From: an uncultured Clostridium sp.
GTDB taxonomy: Bacteria > Bacillota > Clostridia > TANB77 > CAG-508
Direction: 5' to 3'
NCBI GenBank assembly: GCA_930986425.1
Contig: CAKNJR010000004.1
Coordinates: 1-64,000 of the forward strand
Length of the DNA: 64,000 nt
The first letter of the stretch is position 1. Every line of letters begins with the position of its first letter. The position numbers were made by a program, and so were the translations under genes. This document shows, in pieces, positions 53,828-62,768 of the stretch. The notes under the pieces were generated by a model. It made no database searches. It was not told where the DNA came from and saw only the letters and a program-made list of their open reading frames with translations.

Positions 53828-54148
53828 TCAGTTATCTTTGTTCTTATTTTTTCCATCGTACATTAATGTTACAAAGTACATACCTTGAAGAAATCCACTT
53901 TTATAATACAATTTATTTTCTCTGAAAAAATAATTAGAAGTTGTCTCATTTCTTCTTTCTAGTATTCTCAACAATTGTCTTCTACATTTTGGATGAACTC
54001 TGTTTTGTATAAAGTTGTATAACTGTGCTGAAACATTTACATTTTCTTTGCGGTATTGTTCTAGCTTTTTATCTTTAATGTCCAATTTGTTTGACTCCAG
54101 CATTTTATCAAATATTAAGTCGAAAAATTCGTCTTTCATAAATTTCAT
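53828..54148 (-). CDS. Small protein of unknown function
   Basis: 106 residues from ATG 54148 (AAAGGAGGA 6 nt upstream); a longer frame starts at 54226 without a ribosome-binding site. Helical, basic; ends FLQGMYFVTLMYDGKNK, somewhat like the close of DUF6809 proteins of Clostridia elements. Transcribed away from the big rightward operon. Function unknown. Confidence 0.55.
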   Translation of the reverse strand: MKFMKDEFFDLIFDKMLESNKLDIKDKKLEQYRKENVNVSAQLYNFIQNRVHPKCRRQLLRILERRNETTSNYFFRENKLYYKSGFLQGMYFVTLMYDGKNKNKDN

Positions 54149-54407
54149 AACCATTCCTCCTTTCAATTTCATTTTATAAAATAAGTTTCTGTATTGGAAT
54201 GCTGAAAAGTTGAATTTTTTTCTCACTTAAATTCATTGATATAACTACATTAGAGAATGTTTTTCAAAAAATAATTCTTAAAATCCCTATTAAAAATCCA
54301 AAAAAATATTGATATTTCAATAAAAAATATTTTTATTTTGTGTTTATTGAAATAAGTAAAAAAACTATGTAAAATATAAGTGTGTAATAAGATTTATGTT
54401 ATAGTTA

Positions 54408-54510
54408 TTATTTAACTGTAACTATCTATAAAGATTTTATCTTTATAGCATAACTACTAAGTTTTATAGTTAGTAGTAGTTTTTCTACATTGTAAAATAA
54501 TGTAGCATAA
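54408..54510 (+). repeat. Chain of hairpins in the leader of the rightward operon
   Basis: Several stems lie one after another: an ATAGTTA/TAACTAT-type pair, TATAAAGAT/ATCTTTATA, CTACTAA/TTAGTAG and CTACATT/AATGTAG. Together with the terminator at 54563 they make a long structured leader. Options are an RNA regulator or an origin-type region. 54235-54407 is AT-rich and shows nothing. Confidence 0.5.
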
Positions 54511-54562
54511 AATGGGTATTTAGTGTAACAATTATATAGATTCTTTGTTATGCTTAAATATA

Positions 54563-54631
54563 AAAAAGAAAGTAATTATTCTAAAAGTTTTATCCCCCAA
54601 CTCACTTTTGGAAAGTACTTTCTCTTTTTTT
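54563..54631 (+). terminator. Attenuator-like terminator before the rightward operon
   Basis: AAGAAAGTA pairs with TACTTTCTT, with an inner CTAAAAG/CTTTTGG stem, and TTTTTTT follows. It lies between the hairpin chain and the first operon ribosome-binding site, so read-through must be controlled. Confidence 0.6.
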
Positions 54632-54707
54632 GCCCAAATTAAAAGAAAGGAGGATTTATCAAAAAAATCTTTTTTACACAAAAATACAGGAAGGAGATTT
54701 AGTTATT

Positions 54708-55070
54708 ATGAAGCATGGATTTAGTTTTGAACTATATGGAACTATATTTACAAATTGTTTTTTACATAGTTCAAGATATTCTAATGGTAATATTCAATTC
54801 AGCTTATTTGGCACGGACCCAATAATAAATGAAACTGCTCATTTTGCAGATATTACATTAGAGCAAAACAAAAAACTCCTAGGAGAAGACGAAATAGTTG
54901 TTGATTGTAAGTTTAAGCCCACATTAATACCTCAGCTATTAAAACTTGGTATTATTAAAAATCAAACTGGAATATGTGTTGTAAATAATAGCATATATCC
55001 AATCTACACTATAAATTCAGACAAAATACAAAAAAATTACTGCTATGTAGAAGAACTAATTGCTGCATAG
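54708..55070 (+). CDS. First protein of the rightward operon, unknown
   Basis: 120 residues from ATG 54708 (GGAAGGAG 11 nt upstream). An earlier strong GAAAGGAGG at 54645-54653 has no ATG/GTG/TTG near it. MKHGFSFELYGTIFTNCFLHSS...ICVVNNSIYPIYTINSDKIQ; beta-rich, soluble. I do not recognise it. Its place before the RDF-like gene suggests a role in element maintenance. Confidence 0.55.
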   Translation: MKHGFSFELYGTIFTNCFLHSSRYSNGNIQFSLFGTDPIINETAHFADITLEQNKKLLGEDEIVVDCKFKPTLIPQLLKLGIIKNQTGICVVNNSIYPIYTINSDKIQKNYCYVEELIAA

Positions 55071-55092
55071 TAAAATGAAAGGATGAAATATT

Positions 55093-56161
55093 ATGGAACA
55101 AGTAAGCTATGTAAATTTACCGATTATCGGAAGAATACAGCATGGAGAACAAGTACCAATTGGAAATGGTAAAAAAAGAGCAAAAGAGTTAGGCCATTTT
55201 ATAGCAAAAGTACAAGACCAATATATGCAAGGCTATTTACAAAAATTTGACCAAATGTATAAAGGAAAAACAAGTATTGAAATTGAATTTATTACAGAAG
55301 AACCTTTTTCTTCAAAGTATTCAAGAAGTAATCAATCCCGGGCAAGTATGTTATTGTATGTTTGGAACAGATGAAGCAAATCAAAAAACACAGAATGGTT
55401 GGCAAAAAATTAAATGCTTAGGTTCTAATTGTCAATATAGACAGAAAAAACAAGTTGGACCACCTGATTGTAGAAAAGTGGGTTGGTTAAAGTTTTTAAT
55501 ACCTAAGGTCTCAACAGACAGAATATGGCTTATGAGAATCACAAGTAGTCAATCAATAGACTCATTAAACCAATATTTTTCTTTACAAAAAGAGCACAGA
55601 CAAAGTGTTAAAGGAAAATATATTTTATTTCTAAGAAAGGTTGAAAACTCTAAAAATGGAAAGACTTTTAGTAATTATATCGTTGATATTATGAAAAAAG
55701 AAGATTTTATTTCTAATACTCTCCCACAAAATAATAAAAATTCACAACCACAATCCACAACAAATGAGCAAATTGTGAATAACACTGTAGTAAATAGTAT
55801 TAAAAAAGAAAATGAAGAACTCAAAACTAAGGTTTCAAACCAAAATACTAAAAAAATAGCAAAAATTGAAATATCAGAAAACCCTGATATTGATAAGTGC
55901 TACTATTTTACAAATCACCATACTGAAACATTTATGAAAGACGGTAAACCTAAAGAATATTTTATAGGTGAATTTTATGATATGTCCGATAAGCCTGTTA
56001 ATCTTATTGTTAAGCCTGAATTAATTGATGGAATACTTAAATGTGGTATAGGCTCAGTATTTGAAACAGAAATACAGGAGTTTAATGATAAAAAAATACT
56101 AACAGATTTTAAATTCGTACAAAACAATGAAAAGGATGCACAAAAAAATATAGCAGCATAA
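55093..56161 (+). pseudogene. RDF/gp3-like protein gene split by a frameshift
   Basis: Two frames join into one protein of about 355 residues. 55093-55374 gives LPIIGRIQHGEQVPIGNGKKRAKELGHFI and 55247-56161 gives CLGSNCQY...CRKVGWLKFLIPKVSTDRIWLMRITSSQSIDSL, the pattern of recombination-directionality-factor-like (gp3) phage and ICE proteins. The break lies between CCTTTTTCTTC (55303) and TCCCGGGC (55336-55343); removing one base there restores the frame. The C-terminal third (Asn/Gln-rich linker, then KCYYFTNHHTETFMKDGKPKEYFIGEFYD) is an extra domain not typical of RDFs. Confidence 0.6.
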
Positions 56162-56283
56162 GAAAAAGGGGTTCTTATACTACTTTTGGTGTTATTTATA
56201 AATGTCATTTGTAATAATACACAAAAATCAAAAATAAGTCAATGGTCAAAAAATAATTTAATAGTAAAGGAGAATGTACAAAA

Positions 56284-56514
56284 ATGCATAATAAATTTAA
56301 AAATCACGAGAAGGTTTTTGTATATGGTCCTGGTGAAAATACTGGCACTTTTTATAGAAATGTTCCAGCTTTTATTATTGAGAGAGACCCATATTATTTG
56401 GATTATTTAGTAAAATTTAAAGATGGAACAGAAGACTGGATAGAACCACAATACTTACGAAAACCTTTTGAACGTAGACACAAAAAATATAGAAAAAATC
56501 AAAAAAGGAGTTAA
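56284..56514 (+). CDS. Small SH3-like protein
   Basis: 76 residues: KVFVYGPGENTGTFYRNVPAFIIERDPYYLDYLVKFKDGTEDWIEPQYLRKPF, a short beta barrel of Tudor/SH3 type with a basic tail. AAAGGAG lies 10 nt upstream. Probably binds nucleic acid or a partner of the element. Function unknown. Confidence 0.6.
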   Translation: MHNKFKNHEKVFVYGPGENTGTFYRNVPAFIIERDPYYLDYLVKFKDGTEDWIEPQYLRKPFERRHKKYRKNQKRS

Positions 56515-56519
56515 ATTTT

Positions 56520-58503
56520 ATGAAGATTGATTATATCAAAACCATTCGGTTTCAGAAAATTCAAAGGGGTATTTGAAACAAAATTGTATGACACTACCTC
56601 TATTAGTGGCAAAAATCGCTCTGGAAAAAGTAATATTCTTTATGCTATTGTAAATATACTTTTAGGAACTAATCTGTCAGGAGATGAAAAATCTTGCCTT
56701 ATAAATCAAAATGTTGATAGTTCTTATGGAGAATTACATTTTACAGATAATCAAGGAATTAAACACATATTAGTTCGTATAAAAAATAGAGTTGGAACAA
56801 AAAATAATTCTATTACACTCGATGGAAAATCTATAACTCAAAATGAATTAATTAGCTTTTATAAAGATAAAAAATTATTTTTATCTATTATAAATCCACT
56901 TTATTTCTTATCTAAAAAGCCAGCAGAACAAAAAGAAATGCTAGATAAGTATTTATCCGATATAAAACCTATTGAAATTTTTAAAACTCTAAGTGATTTT
57001 CAACAGCAAAAATTGCTTAATAGATATTTTAGAATATCTGTAAGAGAAATGTACGATAGATTAAGTGAAAATGAGCTTAAAGAGCTTTATATTTCTAACA
57101 AATTACAAGAAAATACTAATAAACAATTTGAGGAACTATCACGAAAAGAATTGTTTATTAGCTTTAAAGATGTAGTTTTAAAAGATATAAAGTATTACTA
57201 CAAACTTTCTCAAAAAGAGCAAGAAGATTTTATAAATACTCATATTCTAAATATTTTTATGGATATTGCTTATGATAATTTAGAGAAAGAAGAGCAAAAA
57301 AAATTAGAGGCGATTCCAAGAGATATCCCTACATATATATCAGAATTGAATCAAGATATAAAAAAAGCAGAAACTTATATTTCTACTTTAAGTGGAAAGA
57401 TTGAATATGCACAAAATATAGCAGATGAAAATTTACCTAAAATTAAAAAGTTTGAAAAAGAAGTAGAACTTTCACTTGCATATCAAGAATTAGATTCTTT
57501 ATCCAATGATAAACAAATAAAGGAAAAAGAAAATCAAAAACAAAAAGTAGAGAGTTTAGAAAATGAAATTTTAAATATATCAACTGAAATTACAGAGCTT
57601 TCAAAAAACATGAAAGCAGGTAAACAAAAATATTTAGCGATAAAAAGTGGCACGGATTGCCTTTGTCCTACATGTGAACAGCATATACAAGATGAGGCAA
57701 AAGAAAAAACTATTGCTAATATGAAAAAGAATTTGACAGATGCTTTTAACAAGAAAAATACATTAGAGACAAAAGAAAAGGACTTAAGGTTTAAACTTGC
57801 AATGGAAAGATGTCAGTATCACGCATTAGGTGGAGATACCAGTATAGATAATAATAAGAAAATCGCTAATATAAAAGAAAATATAGATAAATTAGAATTA
57901 GAGAAAAAAGAAATTGAAAAATTTAATAATGAAATTTTTATTAAAGAAAAAAATATACAAAATGCTAAAAATGATATATCTAATTTTAATAATCAAATTT
58001 CTGTTCAAAACAAATTAATTAGTGATTTAAAAGAATCAAAGAAAGTAGCCCAAAAGTTATATATTTCTTTTATTGAAGAAAAGATGAAACTTGCTAAGCA
58101 TTATTTAAAAGATGTTACGGTAAAATTCTACTCTGTTTTAAAGACTACTGGAGAAATAAAAGATGATTTTGTTATTACTTATAAAGGTAATTTATTATCT
58201 GATTTGTCTAGGTCTGAAACTATTGCAACAGCTTTAGAATTTGCTAATATGTTTAATAATATTGCAAGGACTAATTTTCCTATTTTTATTGATGATTACG
58301 AAAGTTGCGCTGATTATGATTTTATAAAGAAATATACTAACAACACTCAAATAATTGTATCTAATGTAGTCAAAGGCGAAAATTTAAAAATTACAGATTA
58401 TTATAATAGTGAAGATTGTACTATTATAAAACCTGTAATCACTAACGCAAAAACTATCAAAGTTTATAACAAGAATACTACTGCTATTTCAAAAGCAGCA
58501 TAA
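56520..58503 (+). pseudogene. Rad50/SbcC-like ATPase with a frameshift in the first codons
   Basis: The main frame from 56527 reads about 658 residues: P-loop GKNRSGKSNI, a long coiled coil, a CPTC zinc hook-like motif (CLCPTCEQHI), a second coiled coil, and a C-terminal ATPase half (SDLSRSETIATALEFANM, FPIFIDDYESC). A proper start is ATG 56520 (AAGGAG 9 nt upstream), reading MKIDYIKTI, after which an extra base in CCATTCGG (56542-56549) shifts the frame to GFRKFKGVFE. Restored, the start is MKIDYIKTIGFRKFKG, as expected for SMC-like proteins. Related small ATPases of elements act in DNA repair or replication. Confidence 0.75.
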
Positions 58504-58567
58504 AATTATAGGAAAGGCAGATATATTCTGTCTTTTTCTATTCTAAAAAAGAAAGGAAGATATACAT

Positions 58568-58984
58568 ATGAAAATAAAATGTTTATTAGTAATGCCTAAT
58601 AAGGAAGTACAAAAGGTTAAAATACCTGGAAATATAAAATTTATTAAATCATTAATAGGAGACAATTTGCTTAGAATAAGGACAAATAAAAATAATCTAA
58701 TTATTGCTAATCAAAATGCTGAAAACGATGAATTTAATAGACTTTTTCAGGGTTGCATATTATATGGAACTTTTTTAGTTGTTTCAATAAAAAATAAAAA
58801 ACTAACTTCTATGAAAAAGAAGGATATCAGAAAGTTCTACAATATGTTTAAGTTAGTAAAACACCAAAAGAAAATTTCAAAATACAAAGAAGAATTTTGG
58901 GAAGAGTACTATTACAGACAAAGAGAAATGAAAGAAAAAAATAGAGAGCATAATAAAGAGTTTATCTTTAAAAATGCTGCTTAA
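58568..58984 (+). CDS. DUF3846-like protein
   Basis: 138 residues. N-terminal half: MKIKCLLVMPNKEVQKVKIPGNIKFIKSLIG, then NDEFNRLFQGCILYGTFLVVSI, the DUF3846 pattern common on phages and conjugative elements. The C-terminal half is a basic/acidic helix. Function unknown. Confidence 0.6.
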   Translation: MKIKCLLVMPNKEVQKVKIPGNIKFIKSLIGDNLLRIRTNKNNLIIANQNAENDEFNRLFQGCILYGTFLVVSIKNKKLTSMKKKDIRKFYNMFKLVKHQKKISKYKEEFWEEYYYRQREMKEKNREHNKEFIFKNAA

Positions 58985-59000
58985 GAAAGGAAGGATTTAT

Positions 59001-59285
59001 ATGAATAATTATGAAACAGTTTTTTTAATAAAGGATAACATTACAGATGAACAAAGGAATTCTGTTGTTGAAGAAATTAAGAATTTTCTTGTAAAAAAAG
59101 GAAAAATCTCAAAAGTTGATGATTTAGGTAAAAGGATGCTAGCATATAAAATTCAAAATCATCAATATGCGTATTATATTGTAATTTATTTTTCAGGAAC
59201 TCCTGACATTATTCCTGAATTAGAAAGAAAATATCGTATTAATGAAAATATACTTAAATTTATAATTGTTAAACAAGATAATTAG
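59001..59285 (+). CDS. rpsF: Ribosomal protein bS6 homologue
   Basis: 94 residues from ATG 59001 (AAGGAAGGA upstream), usual bS6 size. MNNYETVFLIKDNITDEQRNSVVEEIKNFL, DDLGKRMLAYKIQNHQYAYYIVIYFSG and LERKYRINENILKFIIVK are all bS6 landmarks. In chromosomes rpsF is followed by ssb and rpsR; here ssb follows 14 bp later but rpsR does not. It is inside the mobile element, so this is an extra copy or a diverged RNA-binding protein. Confidence 0.85.
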   Translation: MNNYETVFLIKDNITDEQRNSVVEEIKNFLVKKGKISKVDDLGKRMLAYKIQNHQYAYYIVIYFSGTPDIIPELERKYRINENILKFIIVKQDN

Positions 59286-59299
59286 AAAGGAAGGAAAAT

Positions 59300-59728
59300 A
59301 TGAATAAAACAATTTTATTAGGGAGATTAACAAAATCTCCAGAAATTAAATTTTCACAAGCGAATAATGTAAAAATTGCTACATTTAGTTTAGCTGTAAA
59401 TAGGAAATATACTAAAAAAGGTGAAGAAAGTCAAGCTGACTTTTTCAATATAATTACCTTTTCTAAACTTGCCGACTTCGTAGAGAAGTTTTTAAATCAA
59501 GGTACACAAGTTTGTATTAGTGGTAGACTTCAAACACGAAACTATGAGGATAAGAATGGTATTAGAAGATATGTAACAGAAGTTATTGCTGAAGAAATTG
59601 ATTTTGCTGATAGTTATACAAAACTTGAAGGAAATACTGATAATACACAAGAGACTGTTAGTAATAATCTAAATGAAAAAAATACACAAGAAGATTTTAT
59701 TTCTAATGGTGATGATTTACCATTTTAA
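59300..59728 (+). CDS. ssb: Single-stranded DNA-binding protein
   Basis: 142 residues. OB fold with MNKTILLGRLTKSPEIKF, VATFSLAV-like IATFSLAVNRKYTKKGEESQADFFNIITFSKLADFVEKFL and GRLQTRNYEDKNG; an acidic tail ends DDLPF. It coats ssDNA during replication or transfer. It forms a chromosomal-style rpsF-ssb pair. Confidence 0.95.
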   Translation: MNKTILLGRLTKSPEIKFSQANNVKIATFSLAVNRKYTKKGEESQADFFNIITFSKLADFVEKFLNQGTQVCISGRLQTRNYEDKNGIRRYVTEVIAEEIDFADSYTKLEGNTDNTQETVSNNLNEKNTQEDFISNGDDLPF

Positions 59729-59742
59729 AGGAGGTTTAAGCT

Positions 59743-60084
59743 ATGCAAAAATTAATCAATAAATATTTTAATGAATTATGCAAAGAAAAATTTTTCAAAG
59801 AGGATGATGAAGAACTAATTGGAAAAGCAAAAGATGTTATTGATAACTTAACTAGTCAAATAGAATATGCTAAAGACCCAGCAAATGCACTTAATGAATG
59901 CGATATAGAATTTGTTGTGAATGAAGCGACTGATTTGATACAAGAAATCAATAAACATTATCAAGATAAAGACGATGTCATTGAAATAGCTCTTCATCCA
60001 ATGTCAGGTTTTTATGTGCTACAAGATAAAGAAAAACTACTAGAAGAATTACAAGATTATTATGAAGAATTGGAGGAAAAATAG
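59743..60084 (+). CDS. Acidic protein of unknown function
   Basis: 113 residues with many Glu/Asp (LEELQDYYEELEEK end). Helical, soluble. AAAGGAGG lies 8 nt before the ATG. The family is unknown to me. The acidic surface could mimic DNA, but nothing shows this. Confidence 0.6.
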   Translation: MQKLINKYFNELCKEKFFKEDDEELIGKAKDVIDNLTSQIEYAKDPANALNECDIEFVVNEATDLIQEINKHYQDKDDVIEIALHPMSGFYVLQDKEKLLEELQDYYEELEEK

Positions 60085-60085
60085 T

Positions 60086-60364
60086 ATGGTAACAAATATA
60101 GTAAGTGTAAAATATGAAGATAAATACAAGCCTAAAACATTTAGTGGGAAAGCATATTCTTATTTCACTGCAATTCCTTTAGCTGTGGGGGATTTAGTCG
60201 TTGCTCCAACAGCTTACGGTGAAAAAATCGCAAGAGTATCAGTTATAGATATTCCAGAATTCCAAGTTGAATTTATGCAAGCCAGTTTAAAATTGATTAC
60301 AGAAAAAATCGACAAGCAAAAATATTTAGAAGAAAATAAAATAATATCTCAAGAGGCTGCATAA
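60086..60364 (+). CDS. Small beta-rich protein of the element
   Basis: 92 residues from ATG 60086 (TTGGAGG upstream). KPKTFSGKAYSYFTAIPLAVGDLVVAPTAYGEKIARVSVIDIPE resembles a compact beta barrel of the PriA-N/DUF type. Function unknown; conserved-looking within such operons. Confidence 0.55.
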   Translation: MVTNIVSVKYEDKYKPKTFSGKAYSYFTAIPLAVGDLVVAPTAYGEKIARVSVIDIPEFQVEFMQASLKLITEKIDKQKYLEENKIISQEAA

Positions 60365-60365
60365 T

Positions 60366-60767
60366 ATGAACGGTAAGGAAATAGCAGATATTCTAGTTCA
60401 AAAATTAATTTCTAATGGATTTATTGTTCACAAATATAATTCACATACTACAAGTTCAATTTATCTAAAATTAGATTATGGACTTTCTTGTGGAATTAGA
60501 ATAGCAGACCATCCCGGCAAAAAGAAATATAGTTACAGATTTAATGTAATAAAAGACTATCTTGGAGATAAGGTCATCATAAAAGATGGCCTTATTTGCC
60601 GTTTTTATGACTTTACTGAACTAGAAAATGTAATAATTGCAGTGCAAAAAGAAAGACAGGAAAAAATTAATAAATATGGCTTACAAAACTACAAAAAATA
60701 TATGGAAAGAGAATCCAAAGATGATTTATATACAAGATTTAAAAAAATGGAGGTAAAAAAGAAATGA
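60366..60767 (+). CDS. Unknown protein of the element
   Basis: 133 residues: IADILVQKLISNGFIVHKYNSHTTSSIYLKLDYGLSCGIRIADHPGKKKYSYRFNVI, probably an alpha/beta sandwich with a helical basic tail. Its stop overlaps the pcfK start by 4 bp. Not recognised. Confidence 0.6.
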   Translation: MNGKEIADILVQKLISNGFIVHKYNSHTTSSIYLKLDYGLSCGIRIADHPGKKKYSYRFNVIKDYLGDKVIIKDGLICRFYDFTELENVIIAVQKERQEKINKYGLQNYKKYMERESKDDLYTRFKKMEVKKK

Positions 60768-61189
60768 CTGGTTTTGAAAGGTTAAAAGAACAAGTAAAAG
60801 ACCAAGAAGACAAAGCTTTAGTACAAACAGTAGAATACTTATTAACTCGTGAAGACATAGAAGAAGATTATCTAAAAGAAGAAAAAACACTTGAAGGAAT
60901 GTGTAAATTTATAAAAAATAAGGCAAAAAAATATATGAAAAACGGTTGGAACTATATTACTAACGAAGTAGTTTATTCATGGGCTGTTATGTATTTTTCA
61001 TTGCCTGATTTGTTTTTAGGAATAGAACATAAAGAAGTAACTAAAACTAAAACGAAATCAAATACAAAAAAATCCTCTAAAAGTTCTAATACTAAAAATA
61101 ATATAGTTTCATTAGAGCAGGCCAAAAAAGAAATAGAAAAAAAGAAAGAAACTACACAACTTTCCTTATTTGGAGGTGTTGCTAAATGA
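60764..61189 (+). CDS. pcfK: PcfK / AcrIIA9-like protein
   Basis: 141 residues. The N-terminal helical domain (about 1-90) holds FERLKEQVKDQEDKALVQTVEYLLTR...TLEGMCKFIKNKAKKYMKNGWNYITNEVVYSWAVMYF, the PcfK signature. The basic Ser/Lys-rich tail ends in QLSLFGG, which resembles a sliding-clamp-binding motif. AcrIIA9, a Cas9 inhibitor, belongs to the same family. Overlaps pcfJ by 4 bp. Whether this copy inhibits Cas9 is not known. Confidence 0.85.
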   Translation: MTGFERLKEQVKDQEDKALVQTVEYLLTREDIEEDYLKEEKTLEGMCKFIKNKAKKYMKNGWNYITNEVVYSWAVMYFSLPDLFLGIEHKEVTKTKTKSNTKKSSKSSNTKNNIVSLEQAKKEIEKKKETTQLSLFGGVAK

Positions 61190-62760
61190 AACAAGGAGAA
61201 ATAGAAAGCATGATGGATAAAATTGATAAAAGATGCAAATTGCCTAAGTATTGGAATGATTTTATAGAAAAACAAGTACAAAATTTTCATTATATTATTA
61301 AAGATACAAAGCGAAGAGAATGTTACTGTACTAATTGTCATAATACTTTTTATGATACGAAAGTGAGAATTGGAAATTATTTTAAATGTCCAAATTGTAA
61401 AAATGAAATATATGTAATTAGCAAAAGCCAAAATTATATAAAAAGTTTTAAAAAATCTGTTAATTTAGTACAAAGGATAAATAAAAACATTATTACAAGA
61501 GTATTTGAAATAGAAGTATTTTATAATAAAGATAAAAAAATTATGGACAGAGATATTGTAGAATATTGTAGAATTATTCCAGGAAAAGGTAAATTTTTAA
61601 ATGATAATGTGTGGTTTTGCCTTGGTTATATGCATATATCTCATTATAATTATTTAATAAATAATATTAGTTGGAGAAAATATAATGGATGTAGATTTTT
61701 TAGTGATTTTACAACATATCCTTACAATAAAAAGAAAATAGTAAAAGGTACAAAATTTGAATATGCTCCTATTCTAGAGTTTACCAAGATGTTTTATCCT
61801 TATAATTTTATTGATGTTACCGAACTAGCAGCATACGAAAGCTTCGAATTATTATGGAATATGAAATTATATAATCTATGTTTTAGTGCAAAGAGATTAA
61901 ATAAAAAAGGGAGCTTTTATAAAGTATTTGGGTTACCTAAGAATTATCTTAAATTTATGCAAGATAACAATATAGATTATAAAGGCTTAAAACTACTTCA
62001 ACTATTTAAAGTTCAAGATATTAATTTGATAAAAAAATGTTATGATAGTAATTTTAGAGATATAAAGTTTTTATATAAAAATGGTATATTAAAAAATTAT
62101 CTAGCCTCTGGAAACAAAATATATTTAGAAAATATAAAAATGTTAAAGGAAATTAGTGAGTTTATACCATTGCGCAAGTTAAATAATTATCCCAAAGGAT
62201 TAAAGAATTTGCCTATATATAGAGACTATCTTGTTATGTCAAAAAAATTATCATATCATTATAAATCAAGAAAAGATTTATTCCCCAGAAATTTAATATC
62301 AAGGCACGATAAAATGCAGAAGAAAATTACTATTCAAGAAGATATGGACACACAATTTAAAGCATATTTAAGATATTTAGATTTATCCAAATATACTTAT
62401 GAAGATGATAAATATATTATTTTTCCTGCACCTAGTATAAGTGATTTAAAGAACGAAGGAACTCAACAAGGAAATTGTGTTGGCTATATGTACTTAAATT
62501 CATATATAGAAAATAAAACTGAAATTTATTTTATAAGAAATTTATCAGAGGTTACTAAATCATTTATAACCCTAGAATTTAAAAATGGCCATGTAGTTCA
62601 AAAGGAATTACCTCACCATAGTAGAGATTTTACGGATGAACAAAATGCTTTTATTGATAAATGGATTGGGTTTAGAAATTTTATAGATTTAAAAGAAAAG
62701 TACAAGAAAAAACAGGAAATTAAAGTCATCAAATATAATTTCAAAAAGATGGCTTCCTAA
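61186..62760 (+). CDS. pcfJ: PcfJ-like protein
   Basis: 524 residues. An N-terminal zinc ribbon (CYCTNCH...FKCPNCKNEI, about 44-70) and the C-terminal PcfJ core LKNEGTQQGNCVGYMYLNSYIENKTEIYFIRN. It is a conserved protein of conjugative plasmids and ICEs and travels with PcfK. The molecular role is unresolved. Confidence 0.88.
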   Translation: MKQGEIESMMDKIDKRCKLPKYWNDFIEKQVQNFHYIIKDTKRRECYCTNCHNTFYDTKVRIGNYFKCPNCKNEIYVISKSQNYIKSFKKSVNLVQRINKNIITRVFEIEVFYNKDKKIMDRDIVEYCRIIPGKGKFLNDNVWFCLGYMHISHYNYLINNISWRKYNGCRFFSDFTTYPYNKKKIVKGTKFEYAPILEFTKMFYPYNFIDVTELAAYESFELLWNMKLYNLCFSAKRLNKKGSFYKVFGLPKNYLKFMQDNNIDYKGLKLLQLFKVQDINLIKKCYDSNFRDIKFLYKNGILKNYLASGNKIYLENIKMLKEISEFIPLRKLNNYPKGLKNLPIYRDYLVMSKKLSYHYKSRKDLFPRNLISRHDKMQKKITIQEDMDTQFKAYLRYLDLSKYTYEDDKYIIFPAPSISDLKNEGTQQGNCVGYMYLNSYIENKTEIYFIRNLSEVTKSFITLEFKNGHVVQKELPHHSRDFTDEQNAFIDKWIGFRNFIDLKEKYKKKQEIKVIKYNFKKMAS

Positions 62761-62768
62761 AAGGTAAA

